Shown here: positions 8,908 to 17,778 of the stretch, piece after piece
How the letters are laid out: each line of letters opens with the position of its first letter
Numbering within the stretch: the first letter of the stretch is position 1
Assembly: GCF_903946935.1 (NCBI RefSeq)
Contig: NZ_CAJAXH010000222.1
Location: 1 to 64,000 of the forward strand
Length of the DNA stretch: 64,000 bases
Direction: 5' to 3'
DNA from: an uncultured Thiodictyon sp.
Lineage (GTDB): Bacteria; Pseudomonadota; Gammaproteobacteria; Chromatiales; Chromatiaceae
Position numbers and translations under genes: made by a program
Notes under the pieces: generated by a model
What the model saw: only the letters and a program-made list of their open reading frames with translations
What the model was told of the DNA's origin: nothing
The model's database searches: none

Positions 8908-10005
8908 ATGATGAAGTTCGTCGTGGTGGGCGCCGGCTTCGCCGGGTCCGTTATCGCTCGCGAGGTGGCCGAAGCCGGCGCTTCCGTGCTGGTCCTGGAC
9001 CGACGCGGCCACATCGCCGGCAATGCCTACGATGAGCATGATGAGCATGGGGTACTGATCCATCGCTATGGCCCGCACTGCTTTCATACGAATTCAGAGC
9101 GGATCGTTTTGTATTTGCAGCGCTTTACGGCATGGCGACACTTCGAACTTCGGGTGCGGGCCTGTGTTGACGGGAAACTCTTCCCGATCCCGATCAATCG
9201 CGACACGATTAACCAGTTGTATGGGTTGGATCTCGATGAGGCAGGAATCGCGCGCTATCTGGACTCTGTTCGCGAACCTCGGGACCCGATCAGAACCAGC
9301 GAGGATGTGGTGCTGGCGTCGGTGGGGCGTGATCTCTACGAGAAGTTCTATCTCGGCTATACCCGCAAGCAGTGGGGGCTAGAGCCAAGCGAACTGAGTG
9401 CCTCGGTCGCTGCACGAATTCCGGTTCACCATAATCGGGACGACCGCTATTTCCAGGATATTTACCAGTGCGTGCCGGCGGACGGTTACGCATCCATGTT
9501 CCGGAATCTTCTCGATCACCCGAATATTCAAGTAGACTTGGGGGTGGACTTTTTCGCCGTGAAAGACCGACTGCGCTACGACCATCTGGTCTTCACGGGG
9601 CGGATCGATCAGTATTTCGGCGAATGTTTCGGCTCGCTTCCTTATCGCTCACTGCGCTTCGAGTCCGAGCATCTGCCGAACTGTCCATTTCATCAGTCTA
9701 CCGCGCTTGTGAACTATCCCGATGAGCGGAACTTTGCCTTCACGCGCATTTTGGAGAGCAAGCATATCACCGGGCAAACGCACACCGGGACCACAATCAC
9801 TCGCGAATATCCGAGTGGGACGGGCGATCCCTATTACCCGATCCCGAGGCCTGAGAACGAGGCGCTGTATCGCCAGTACAAGGCGCTCGCGGAACGGGAA
9901 ACCTCTGTCACCTTCGTCGGACGGTTGGCGCAATACCGCTATTACAACATGGATCAGGTGATTGGTGCGGCGCTCGCCGCGGCTGATCGACTCCTGGGAC
10001 GTTGA
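8908..10005 (+). CDS. glf: UDP-galactopyranose mutase
   Basis: FAD enzyme that converts UDP-galactopyranose to UDP-galactofuranose, the donor for Galf-containing glycans. It opens with the dinucleotide motif VVGAGFAGSVIAREVAEAG and continues DRRGHIAGNAYDE and HRYGPHCFHT, all diagnostic of Glf. Later YEKFYLGYTRKQWGL and the C-terminal GRLAQYRYYNMDQVI complete the family pattern. Length from ATG 8908 is 365 residues, normal. TTG 8902 and ATG 8911 are alternative starts; AGGCAGG at 8894-8900 is a fair ribosome site for 8908. GC content returns to the window average here. It is followed after one base by a GT2 gene that is the likely user of UDP-Galf. Confidence 0.95.
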   Translation: MMKFVVVGAGFAGSVIAREVAEAGASVLVLDRRGHIAGNAYDEHDEHGVLIHRYGPHCFHTNSERIVLYLQRFTAWRHFELRVRACVDGKLFPIPINRDTINQLYGLDLDEAGIARYLDSVREPRDPIRTSEDVVLASVGRDLYEKFYLGYTRKQWGLEPSELSASVAARIPVHHNRDDRYFQDIYQCVPADGYASMFRNLLDHPNIQVDLGVDFFAVKDRLRYDHLVFTGRIDQYFGECFGSLPYRSLRFESEHLPNCPFHQSTALVNYPDERNFAFTRILESKHITGQTHTGTTITREYPSGTGDPYYPIPRPENEALYRQYKALAERETSVTFVGRLAQYRYYNMDQVIGAALAAADRLLGR

Positions 10006-10006
10006 A

Positions 10007-10933
10007 ATGCTGCCGAAGATTGGTGGTGCCATCGTTACCCATAACCGCGCTGCGGCGCTCAGGTTGACCTTGGGCGCGGCGCTGACGCAGACGCACCCTT
10101 TGTCCCGATTGGTCCTGATCGACAATGCATCCACCGATGCAACCGGCGATCTCGCCCGCCAACATGCACCCAATGGTGGGGCAACCCTGGACTACTGTCG
10201 ATTGACCGACAACCTGGGCTGCTCGGCGGGCTTTGCGGTCGCGTTGGAGCAGCTTCTCCGATCTGATTGCGAGTGGTTCTGGTTGCTCGATGACGATGCG
10301 ACACCGGCACCGGACGCGCTGGAACATCTGACTGCTCAGATCAAGAGTCCGCTCTACGTCTATTGCTCCGCAGCAATCGGCCCCGGGGGTGATGACCCTG
10401 TGCTTTGTTGGCCTGTTGCGTTTCGTCGTGGCCATATCTGGTCTCGTCCTGCTCACTTTCTCCGCGAGTTACCCGATGTTGGAGAAGTTGAGTTCAGCAG
10501 CTTCCTGGGAATGCTCATCCATCGCTCTCTAGTCGAGGCCATCGGATTTCCCGACAAGGGTTTTTTCATTAGCGGCGATGATGCGGAGTATTCCTATCGC
10601 ATGCGCAAGCACGGGGCGAAAATCCTGCTTATCAAATCCAGTTGCGTGTGCCATCCGCTGCCACGGCGCCGGTCTGTCAAGGTCTTTGGGGTGGAGATTC
10701 AGGTATTGGAACACCCGGCATGGAAACGCTACTACGAAATCCGGAATCGCTTAATCATCGCGAGAAGATATCATGGCGTGCAGCTTTGGACCCGCGCGTT
10801 ACCCGGAACCCTGCTGCGCTGGCTGATCACGCTTGCGTTCCAGCCCGATCGGCTGGCGCAATCGCGCGCGTTCGCGCGAGGTATCGTCGACGGTCTAGCC
10901 GAGCGGCTCGGCATACGTTGGCCACCACCCTGA
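10007..10933 (+). CDS. Family 2 glycosyltransferase, probable galactofuranosyltransferase
   Basis: GT-A enzyme of about 308 residues. N-terminal GGAIVTHNRAAALRLTLGAA and VLIDNASTDATGD bind the nucleotide; the metal-binding acids are in FWLLDDDATPAPD; FFISGDDAEYSYRMRKHG carries the later acidic motif seen in GlfT-like and rhamnosyl GT2 enzymes. Its start lies one base after the glf stop codon, so the two are translationally linked. That pairing, rather than any unique residue, is the reason for proposing UDP-Galf as donor. The frame is open upstream, but ATG 10007 gives the standard N-terminus. Confidence 0.82.
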   Translation: MLPKIGGAIVTHNRAAALRLTLGAALTQTHPLSRLVLIDNASTDATGDLARQHAPNGGATLDYCRLTDNLGCSAGFAVALEQLLRSDCEWFWLLDDDATPAPDALEHLTAQIKSPLYVYCSAAIGPGGDDPVLCWPVAFRRGHIWSRPAHFLRELPDVGEVEFSSFLGMLIHRSLVEAIGFPDKGFFISGDDAEYSYRMRKHGAKILLIKSSCVCHPLPRRRSVKVFGVEIQVLEHPAWKRYYEIRNRLIIARRYHGVQLWTRALPGTLLRWLITLAFQPDRLAQSRAFARGIVDGLAERLGIRWPPP

Positions 10934-11151
10934 CCGCTGACGGCTATTCAGAAACGTCGATCGCACCGGACGGCAGGAGGGCAACGCGAACATGTTCGAG
11001 TACCTGCCGGGGACCCAGACGCCGGCCGCGGTCGCGGCACTGCTGTCGTTCAATGTGCCATTGGACGGCTTGCAGCGGCAGGGTCAATCCCCTAGTTGAC
11101 CGGACGCTTACTCAGCGCCGCGGCTGGCTTGGGGCTCAGAAAGCACGGGCC

Positions 11152-12573
11152 CTATTGCCACTCCGGATAGGGACTCGGATTGTAGCGTCCATTCACCAGT
11201 TCGGACTGATTCAATGTCACTTCCTGTCGCAGTTTCACTAACCGCTCAACCACCTCCACGCCCTGCATCAGGGAATGGTCCTGGTTGCTTACCTCATAGC
11301 GCCAGGCGCCGAAGCGGCCGCGCGAGTAGATATTGAGTGCCTCCAAGGCAGGTAGGGTCTGCTCGAGAATGGCGTCGCGTTCGCGCGAGGGGGTGGGGTA
11401 GCCGTATTCCAGGCGCCGGTGCCAGCGGGTAAGTATTTCCGCGTCCGATTGGATCAGTTGGGTGGCATACATGCCGCGAATGACATCCTCGACCACCCGC
11501 TCGGCGTCGACCGGCTTTTGCGGGCTCTCGGAGACCTCCGCCATCAATGACCAGGTGCTACCCGGCTCGGGGGTGTTATTGGGGCTGTAGTTGCTGAACA
11601 CGGTCACGCGGTAGAACGGGCAATCATCTTCCGGGAAGTACATCCAGCACTTGGTGCGCAGGGCCGCCGGCGGTTGGCCGCGCAGCCCGATGCCGACGAC
11701 ATGGACGCTGGAGTACAGCAGGCGCGCGGTCTCCTCAATCAGGGCCGGATCGCCGACCATGACGGCCAGCCGGTCAAGGGGTAGGGTGCTGATCAGGTGC
11801 TCATAGCCGCAACGGATACCGCTGGCGGTGGTCAGGGTCCGGTTGGCCGCATCGATTGCGACGACTGCATCGTTGAACCGCGTGTTAGCCGAAGGGATGC
11901 GCTCGGCCAGCTGAGTCCAAACGGCGCCGGTCCCGCCCCGGCGGGGGAACCGGAAGGTGTTGTTGGGTCCCCAGCTCAGGTGGTCTTTGCCAAGACAGAG
12001 GCCCTTGATGACGGTCTGTAGATCGGGGACCGCGACCCGCTCGCCGACCCAGCGGGCGTTCATCGCACTTGGGGGATAGGCCCAGACCTTGAAGTTGTAG
12101 GGCAGCAGGAAAACCTCCGCGATGCCGCGGCCGAAGGTGCGCAGAATCCAGTCTGCGAAGTCAGTGGGCTTTTCGACTGGCGCTCCGGCAACCTCAAGCA
12201 ACCCCTGCACGCAGCGCCACGTGTCATCCTTGGGCAGGCGATGCAGGTTGTACTGGAAGGGATAGGGGACGAAGCGCTCGCGCATCCAGACCCAGCTCTC
12301 GCGCTGGTGGGCGATCCAGCCTTCCTCGCCGAGTGCCAGGGCCATGTAGTCGTCGAAGGTCTGGTAGTGCGAGAACTGGACATGACCGCCGAGGTCCCAG
12401 GTGAAGCCCCGCTCATCGACAACGGAGGCGGCTAGCCCGCCGGCGGTGGGCGCGGCCTCGATCAGCAGGAAATCGGTTTCGCCGAGTTCCAGCAACCGCA
12501 GCGCGGCGCCGAGCCCGGTGGGGCCGGCGCCGATGATGACGAAGCGATGGTGTGGCTGGGCTGGCGTGGGCAT
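11152..12573 (-). CDS. FAD-dependent amino-oxidase / protoporphyrinogen-oxidase-like protein of a glycan locus
   Basis: The 473-residue product starts with an FAD-binding motif (RFVIIGAGPTGLGAALRLLE), then WDLGGHVQFSHY, followed by a UDP-galactopyranose-mutase-like middle region (PFQYNLHRLP, FLLPYNFKVWAYPP). Such proteins are common in O-antigen and exopolysaccharide clusters and are often called protoporphyrinogen oxidases, but no haem gene is near and no substrate is established. It may act on a nucleotide sugar in a mutase-like way (inference). ATG 12573 is preferred; the longer open frame to 12669 has no family similarity. It is transcribed opposite to glf and to the following GT4 gene. 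Confidence 0.75.
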   Translation of the reverse strand: MPTPAQPHHRFVIIGAGPTGLGAALRLLELGETDFLLIEAAPTAGGLAASVVDERGFTWDLGGHVQFSHYQTFDDYMALALGEEGWIAHQRESWVWMRERFVPYPFQYNLHRLPKDDTWRCVQGLLEVAGAPVEKPTDFADWILRTFGRGIAEVFLLPYNFKVWAYPPSAMNARWVGERVAVPDLQTVIKGLCLGKDHLSWGPNNTFRFPRRGGTGAVWTQLAERIPSANTRFNDAVVAIDAANRTLTTASGIRCGYEHLISTLPLDRLAVMVGDPALIEETARLLYSSVHVVGIGLRGQPPAALRTKCWMYFPEDDCPFYRVTVFSNYSPNNTPEPGSTWSLMAEVSESPQKPVDAERVVEDVIRGMYATQLIQSDAEILTRWHRRLEYGYPTPSRERDAILEQTLPALEALNIYSRGRFGAWRYEVSNQDHSLMQGVEVVERLVKLRQEVTLNQSELVNGRYNPSPYPEWQ

Positions 12574-12975
12574 TGGATTGGGTCGCTGCTCGGAGGTTGT
12601 GCGGTCGCAAAGGGGTTGTGCGGTCTGTTGGGGCGGTTGATATTCTCCACACAGGGGTAGAATACCCAATACAGCAACCGACCGCGATCAGGTCCGCAGG
12701 CGCCGTCGGCCTTGGCCATAATCCCGTCCACGGCATTAATCGCGAGGTCGTTGGTCCGCACAGCGGACCCTACGGGCACGGCGCAAGCCCGCGGGCGCCG
12801 CTGTGCGGATCGATTGTCCCTGGCCGGAGCGACGATCACGGCCCCGCCGACGTGCAATGCCGGTGCCGTGATAGCGGATGGTCTGGCGGCCGGCGGGGTG
12901 CTCATCGGGCGCGTGTGTCGTGATGGCGCCAAGACCTTTTTGACTGGCTCGTTGACTACCATGGATACTGGAGCG
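12574..12975. other. Intergenic region between divergent glycan genes
   Basis: This 400-base gap separates two divergently transcribed genes and should hold both promoters. It contains an imperfect inverted repeat of the type CCGCACAGCGGA / CCGCTGTGCGGAT (about 12756-12815), a short repeat common in this genome. No coding similarity was found. No promoter box was assigned with confidence. Confidence 0.4.
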
Positions 12976-14091
12976 ATGCGTATCGCCTATCTCTGCAAGC
13001 GCCACTATATGGGTTTCGATGTCATTCGGGACCGTTATGCGCGTCTATACGAGCAGCCGCGGCAATTGGCCTTGTTGGGTCATGAGGTGCTGGGGTTGTG
13101 CCTGAGCTACCGGCCGACGGATGAACGCGACGAGCTTCACGGGGATGGGTCTGGTCGTCTGCGCTGGGTGGGGCTGGCGCCGGGGGGCGCGAATCGCCTT
13201 GGACTCGCGGCGTACCCGCAACGCTCGTTGGCGGTGCTGCGAAAATTCCGCCCCGACCTATTGGTGGCAGCCTCCGATGCGCCTCATGTCATTCTGGGTG
13301 GATGGTTGGCGCGACGCCTTGGCATCCCCTTCGCGGCCGACCTCTATGACCATTTCGAGAGCTTTGGGCTATCGCGTCTGCCCGGTGTGAAGGTGCTTTA
13401 TCGGCGGGCGCTACGCTCGGCCGCGGTGGTGAGTTGTGTATCGCAACCGCTGGCCGATCTGGTGCGAATCGGCTATGGCGCGCGGGGCGCGGTGCTGGCC
13501 TTACCCAGCACCATCGATCGCACAGTGTTTTTTCCGCGCCATCAGGTTGAGTGCCGCCGGCAATTCGGCCTGCCGCTGGATGCGCGGCTGATTGGCACCG
13601 CGGGGGGGCTGTCACGGAAAAAGGGTATTGCACCCTTGTACTCGGCCTTCATCGCGCTGGCGCGGGACGATCGACGGCTCCATCTGGTACTGGCCGGTGT
13701 GCTCGATGCTGGCTGCCCGCCGCCGCGACATCCGCGTATACACTATCTTGGCCAACTGCCGCACGCCCGTACCGCGGAGTTGTTTGGCGCACTGGATGTG
13801 GGCGTGGTCTATGTGCGCGATACGCCCTATGGCCGCCATAGCTTTCCACAGAAGGCGCTGGAGATGTCCGCGTGCGGCCTGGCGTTGGCGGTGGCGCGGG
13901 TTGGTGCAATGGAGTCGATGTTCCTCAAAGACCAGCAAGCGCTTTATGACGCGGACGATGCGCCGGCATTGGCCGCCTGCCTGCGGCGTCAGCTCGATTA
14001 CCCGGTGCGTCCGGTGCTCGATGTGCCGGACTGGGCCGAGCAAGCGCAGATGCTGACGGCGTGCTATGCGGGGATGATGCGGGGGCCTTGA
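12976..14091 (+). CDS. Glycosyltransferase family 4
   Basis: GT-B glycosyltransferase of about 371 residues. N-terminus MRIAYLCKRHYMGFDV, then the acceptor domain; LAADLYDHFESFG-like text and VVSCVSQPLADLV mark the interdomain region; GTAGGLSRKKGIAPL begins the donor domain and LEMSACGLALAVARVG carries the E-rich nucleotide-sugar site, with the last helix following. ATG 12976 has GGAG four bases upstream; ATG 12961 is a close alternative. Beyond it lies only a short REP-type hairpin and then oppositely oriented genes, so it appears to be transcribed alone. Confidence 0.8.
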   Translation: MRIAYLCKRHYMGFDVIRDRYARLYEQPRQLALLGHEVLGLCLSYRPTDERDELHGDGSGRLRWVGLAPGGANRLGLAAYPQRSLAVLRKFRPDLLVAASDAPHVILGGWLARRLGIPFAADLYDHFESFGLSRLPGVKVLYRRALRSAAVVSCVSQPLADLVRIGYGARGAVLALPSTIDRTVFFPRHQVECRRQFGLPLDARLIGTAGGLSRKKGIAPLYSAFIALARDDRRLHLVLAGVLDAGCPPPRHPRIHYLGQLPHARTAELFGALDVGVVYVRDTPYGRHSFPQKALEMSACGLALAVARVGAMESMFLKDQQALYDADDAPALAACLRRQLDYPVRPVLDVPDWAEQAQMLTACYAGMMRGP

Positions 14092-14117
14092 GCATCAAGG
14101 CGATCGGGTAGCGCACC

Positions 14118-14282
14118 CTAGAGCGGTTCGAGCGAGTCGGGCGGTCGATCCGCCGGCACCACCAGGTCGATGTCGTCCCGCTCGGCCCAGAGGGACCTGA
14201 ATGCGTCGGCAGCCATGCGCGGGGCATCCGGCACCAGTTGCGCCACGACCCGCCCACGGCGCATTAGCCCGGCTTTGATCAT
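14118..14282 (-). pseudogene. Phd/YefM-type antitoxin C-terminal remnant
   Basis: A 54-codon frame reads MRRGRVVAQLVPDAPRMAA in its first third. That is the conserved edge strand and linker of Phd/YefM antitoxins (typically a TRRGRPVARLVP-like segment), followed by an acidic tail such as binds the toxin. The DNA-binding N-terminal half is absent, no toxin gene adjoins it, and a REP-like palindrome starts 33 bases upstream. I read it as the 3' end of a lost antitoxin gene; as it is short, chance similarity is possible. Confidence 0.45.
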
Positions 14283-14314
14283 CACGGCGGCCGTGCAAGT
14301 CTCGCGGCAGCCCG

Positions 14315-14364
14315 TCGCGGCCGGGGGCCGCTCCTACGTCGGTAGGAGCGGCCCCCGGCCGCGA
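14315..14364. repeat. REP-like perfect palindrome
   Basis: Two 23-base arms (TCGCGGCCGGGGGCCGCTCC... and its reverse complement) are separated by 4 bases. The right arm ends one base before the stop codon of the minus-strand glycosyltransferase gene, so the hairpin may also limit transcription or protect the 3' end of that mRNA. Related hairpins lie at 17664-17757 and 32511-32561. Confidence 0.85.
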
Positions 14365-15600
14365 TCAATCTGATCCAGGCCAAGTGTGAGTTAGCGAGGC
14401 TTGCAACAGACTGGCATAGCGCTCCGCGACCGATTCCCAGTCGAACGTCTCCCGGCAGTATTGACGGGCATTGGCGGCCAGCCGGCGGCGGCGTTGCGGG
14501 TCGGCGAGCAGGTCGATAATCGCATTGGCCAAGGCCGACGGATCGCCGCAATCGACAATGAGCCCAGTCTCGCCGTTTTGAATCACATCGGTGACGGCGG
14601 CTACGTCACCGCCGACCACCGGACAGCCGCAGCCGGCGGCCTCGACCATGACCAGTCCGAGACCCTCTTGGTCGCCACTGTCTGCAACGATGAAGGGTGC
14701 GACCAACAGGGCGGCGCGACGGTAGATGTTCGGTAATTCGGACTGTGCGGCCATGCCTAGAAAGGCGACCTGCTCGCCGATACCCAGTGCAGCGACCTGT
14801 CGACGTAAGGCGGTTTCCAACGGGCCGCTGCCGACAATGCTCAAGCGGGCCTTGGGGTGACTCGCCACTATCCGCGGCATGGCTTGCAATAAGGGCAGCA
14901 GCCCCTTTTTTTCGACCAAGCGGCCCACGAACAGCAGTTCATCGTCGCTGCGTATGATCCGCGGATCGGGGGTGAAATTGCTTTGCAGGTCGACTCCCAT
15001 GGGAATGATCTCGACCCTGCGTGAGTGGCCGCCGAGCGCCAGGCATTCACTGTGCATTGCCGAGCTCACCACCGTGACCATCGTACTCTCATCGATCACC
15101 GCCCGCTTTAGGCGGCGTAGCCAGGCGCCGCGTAGGGCAAACAGGTCAGCCCCATGCGAGGTGCAGACGAGCGGGGTCGGGCGGCGGGTCAGCCAGCGGG
15201 CCAGTACCGTGATCAAGCCCTGCGGGATCAGCCAGTGTGCCTGTATGATCGCGTATGGCTGGCGGCGCAATAAGCGGGTCAACGCCCATAATTGGCCGAG
15301 CACAAAGAACGGCACCAGAAAGTAAAACAGCGGGTTGGCCTTGAGTCGACTGAGGATACCACCGCCGTGCGTGGCAAGTTGTTCCAAGCGCTTGAAGAAG
15401 TAGGGAAAGCGAACGATGTTCAGGCCGTCCATCTCTTCCTGTTCCAGGCTGCCGGGGGCGCGTGGGGCCAGCACGGTGATGTCGAAGCGATCAGTCAGGC
15501 GCCGACTAAGCTCGAAAACAAACGGCGGCTGGGTGTCGTTACGCCAGCGCGGAAAGGTCGAGGTCAAGACCAGCAGACGCGGCTTGGGCTGGTCAATCAT
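14365..15600 (-). CDS. Glycosyltransferase family 4
   Basis: GT-B glycosyltransferase, 411 residues. It starts RLLVLTSTFPRWRNDTQPPFV, the usual GT4 opening; the mid-region has TSHGADLFALRG and GVDLQSNFTPD; the donor domain begins LLFVGRLVEKKGLLPLLQA and includes EGLGLVMVEAAGCGCPVVG (the E-x7-E type nucleotide-sugar site). Its ATG directly abuts the stop of the upstream GT-C gene (15601), so the three minus-strand genes 19689 to 14365 form one operon. Sugar specificity unknown. Confidence 0.87.
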   Translation of the reverse strand: MIDQPKPRLLVLTSTFPRWRNDTQPPFVFELSRRLTDRFDITVLAPRAPGSLEQEEMDGLNIVRFPYFFKRLEQLATHGGGILSRLKANPLFYFLVPFFVLGQLWALTRLLRRQPYAIIQAHWLIPQGLITVLARWLTRRPTPLVCTSHGADLFALRGAWLRRLKRAVIDESTMVTVVSSAMHSECLALGGHSRRVEIIPMGVDLQSNFTPDPRIIRSDDELLFVGRLVEKKGLLPLLQAMPRIVASHPKARLSIVGSGPLETALRRQVAALGIGEQVAFLGMAAQSELPNIYRRAALLVAPFIVADSGDQEGLGLVMVEAAGCGCPVVGGDVAAVTDVIQNGETGLIVDCGDPSALANAIIDLLADPQRRRRLAANARQYCRETFDWESVAERYASLLQASLTHTWPGSD

Positions 15601-17595
15601 CTATTTGCTCGCCCGCTCGACGGCCAATTGGAGGTTGAAACCACCCTCTGCGGCGAAGGCGCGATCCAGCGCGGCGCGGCGCGCCGGTTCCCGGGTGAGG
15701 GTTCGTAACATCGCTTCGGTCTGGGCGGATGCGCCATAGTCGGCGGCGAAGCGCAAGAGATTGTCGATGACAAAGCGCCGGTTGCGCGGCTTGGCCGATG
15801 CGCAGTAATCAAGCGTCTGTGCGAGGTCGGTTTGCGCCTCTTCCCAGCGCGACAGCGCAATCAATACCCGGGTTCTGACCTCGCCGGCCAGACAGCGCTC
15901 ATCGGCGACCCGCGCCCGCGGATTGGCGAATGCGCTGTGGGTGAGTGCATCGAGTTGCTCCGCCGCGAGTGCGGAGCAGCGGCCTTGCAAGACGATGTTA
16001 CTGAAGGTTGCCAGGGTGGTTACCGTCTCGGGGGTGATGAGGCCCTTTGTCAATCTGTCGAGTGCGCGGCGATACAGCAGTGTCGGCATGACTGCTTCGT
16101 GACAGTACAGCTGTAGCGCGAGCAAGGCGGGTGTGGCGTCCTCGGTTTCCATATTCACCAGCCGCTGCAGGAGTGCGACGGCCGTCGCTTGATGGCCCTG
16201 CGTGCTCTCTCTGGTTATCAGCTCACCCAATACGCGCGGTGAGTCTGGGCGATAGCGGTAGTCCATGGCCAGCATGGCGTCATAGTCGGCCCAGACCCTC
16301 GCCCGGGTGGCCGTGTTGAACGCGATGAGTAGTGCGAGTGTGACGATCACCGGCGCGGCCAGGCGTCCGCGGTCGATTGACGAAAACATGGCTGTCACGG
16401 CATAGACCAGGAGTGCGGCGAGCCCGACCGTGGCGAGATAGTTGCGGTGCTCGAAGACCATCTCGAGCGGAATCACCGTGGATTCGATCACATGGCAGGC
16501 GAAGAACCAGAGGATGCCGAAACTAAACCACGGTGCGGGGCGGGAAAAAATCAATGCAGAGAGTCCCAACGCCGCATAAAAACCGGCCAACATCGCAGTA
16601 GCAACATCCATCTGTCGGGTGATGGGGAAGGCGTCGTGAAACAGCGACATGGTCCCCGGGATCGGCAAAAAGAAGAGCTTGATATAGAGTGCAATGACAT
16701 GCGCCTGGGTCATCAGACGCTGCACCCCGCTATAGCCGCGTCCGGCATGCCAGCCCAATAGATCGGGCAGGCGGGGGACGAGATAGACCGCGCCCAGTAC
16801 CAAGGGCAGGACGATGAGCAATAGCCATAAGAGCGGCAAGGTCCAGCGCTGCCGCATCCCTTGGGTGCGAAAGCGAAAGAAAATACCCTCGATGACTGCC
16901 AGCAGCAGCGGCAGGATGGCTGCACTCTCCTTGCTCAAGAGACCAAGCACCCAGCAGCCGCCGACGCCAAAGAGGATCAGGAGTGCGCCGGCGAGTGGTC
17001 GGGTGGCGCTCAACAGGCGGCCCTTGACATAGAAGATACTGGCGCCGAGCGTGAATAGGCTCGCCAAGAGGACCAGCCGCTGCACGGCATAGAGTACGGT
17101 GCTCACCTGCAATGGGTGCAGCACCCAGAGGCCGGCCGCGGCCAGGGCGAACCAGGCCGGCGCGGCAGTGTCGGGCGCGCGCGTTGCCTGGCGGGCGAGC
17201 AGATAAAGCAGCCAGAAGACCAAGAGGGCGTTGAGCAGATGGAGCAGCAGGTTCTGGTACTTGAATACGTAGGGTTCGTTGCCGCTGAAATATTGGGTGA
17301 GCGTGAAGCTCAGGCGCGTCATCCCGCGCGACAGGCCGCCAAATTCGTCGCCATCGAGCAATTGACCCCGTAAGCTCGCAGAAGTCAAATGCTCGACCCG
17401 GGTGGCCGCGATATTGGTTTCGTCGTCCAGTAGAAAGGGACCGGCGAGCCCCGGGCGATAGACGAGATAGGTGAGTGCGAGGACTGCCAGCATCAGGGCC
17501 GCCGCACCGAGCGTTAGTAAACGGTCGGTGCGCTGCGGCGGGGCCGGCCGGTGGTTAGAAAGGGGTATCAAAATCGTGCTCACGTGCTGCGTCAT
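15601..17595 (-). CDS. Large polytopic GT-C-like membrane protein, paralogue 1
   Basis: A 664-residue inner-membrane protein with about ten hydrophobic segments in the first 430 residues and a soluble helical C-terminal region (about 440-664, TPR-like in character). Family landmarks shared with the paralogues at 17779-19689 and 32602-34593 are an acidic first-loop motif GPFLLDDE, LHPLQVSTVLYAVQR, LLSKESAAILPLL and PLEMVFEHRNYLATVG. This layout matches lipid-phosphate-sugar-dependent GT-C transferases (TMTC or TfpW-like). The precise function is unproven: sugar transfer to lipid, glycan or protein on the periplasmic side is inferred. It is the middle gene of a three-gene operon with a second paralogue and a GT4. 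Confidence 0.6.
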   Translation of the reverse strand: MTQHVSTILIPLSNHRPAPPQRTDRLLTLGAAALMLAVLALTYLVYRPGLAGPFLLDDETNIAATRVEHLTSASLRGQLLDGDEFGGLSRGMTRLSFTLTQYFSGNEPYVFKYQNLLLHLLNALLVFWLLYLLARQATRAPDTAAPAWFALAAAGLWVLHPLQVSTVLYAVQRLVLLASLFTLGASIFYVKGRLLSATRPLAGALLILFGVGGCWVLGLLSKESAAILPLLLAVIEGIFFRFRTQGMRQRWTLPLLWLLLIVLPLVLGAVYLVPRLPDLLGWHAGRGYSGVQRLMTQAHVIALYIKLFFLPIPGTMSLFHDAFPITRQMDVATAMLAGFYAALGLSALIFSRPAPWFSFGILWFFACHVIESTVIPLEMVFEHRNYLATVGLAALLVYAVTAMFSSIDRGRLAAPVIVTLALLIAFNTATRARVWADYDAMLAMDYRYRPDSPRVLGELITRESTQGHQATAVALLQRLVNMETEDATPALLALQLYCHEAVMPTLLYRRALDRLTKGLITPETVTTLATFSNIVLQGRCSALAAEQLDALTHSAFANPRARVADERCLAGEVRTRVLIALSRWEEAQTDLAQTLDYCASAKPRNRRFVIDNLLRFAADYGASAQTEAMLRTLTREPARRAALDRAFAAEGGFNLQLAVERASK

Positions 17596-17663
17596 GGTTG
17601 GGGAACATCTTCATTGCGCCGTGGTGTCCAGGGCAGTACATGGCCGTTATCGTGAAAGTCATG

Positions 17664-17757
17664 CCGGCCCCCGTGGGAGCGGCCTCTGGCCGCGACGAAA
17701 CCTCGCAGGTTCCCGCGGCGCGGCATCGCAGCCGGAGGCCGCTCCCACGGGGGCCGG
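17664..17757. repeat. REP-like inverted repeat between two GT-C genes
   Basis: Arms of 27 bases (17664-17690 and 17731-17757) pair with one mismatch around a 40-base loop and carry the GGGAGCGGC core seen at the other REP-like sites. It lies between two co-oriented genes, so it may modulate transcript stability between the paralogues. Confidence 0.8.
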
Positions 17758-17778
17758 GGTGTTGGGTGGCGGGGTCCG

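Noticed and set aside
10934..11151. Small frame MFEYLPGTQTPAAVAALLSF between the GT2 and FAD-protein genes
   Set aside because: Only 35 codons, no ribosome site checked as convincing and no known family; it may be a decayed gene end but is not supported.
11152..12573. Haem-pathway protoporphyrinogen oxidase
   Set aside because: Only the FAD-protein fold supports this; the surroundings and the UGM-like middle region point to glycan metabolism.
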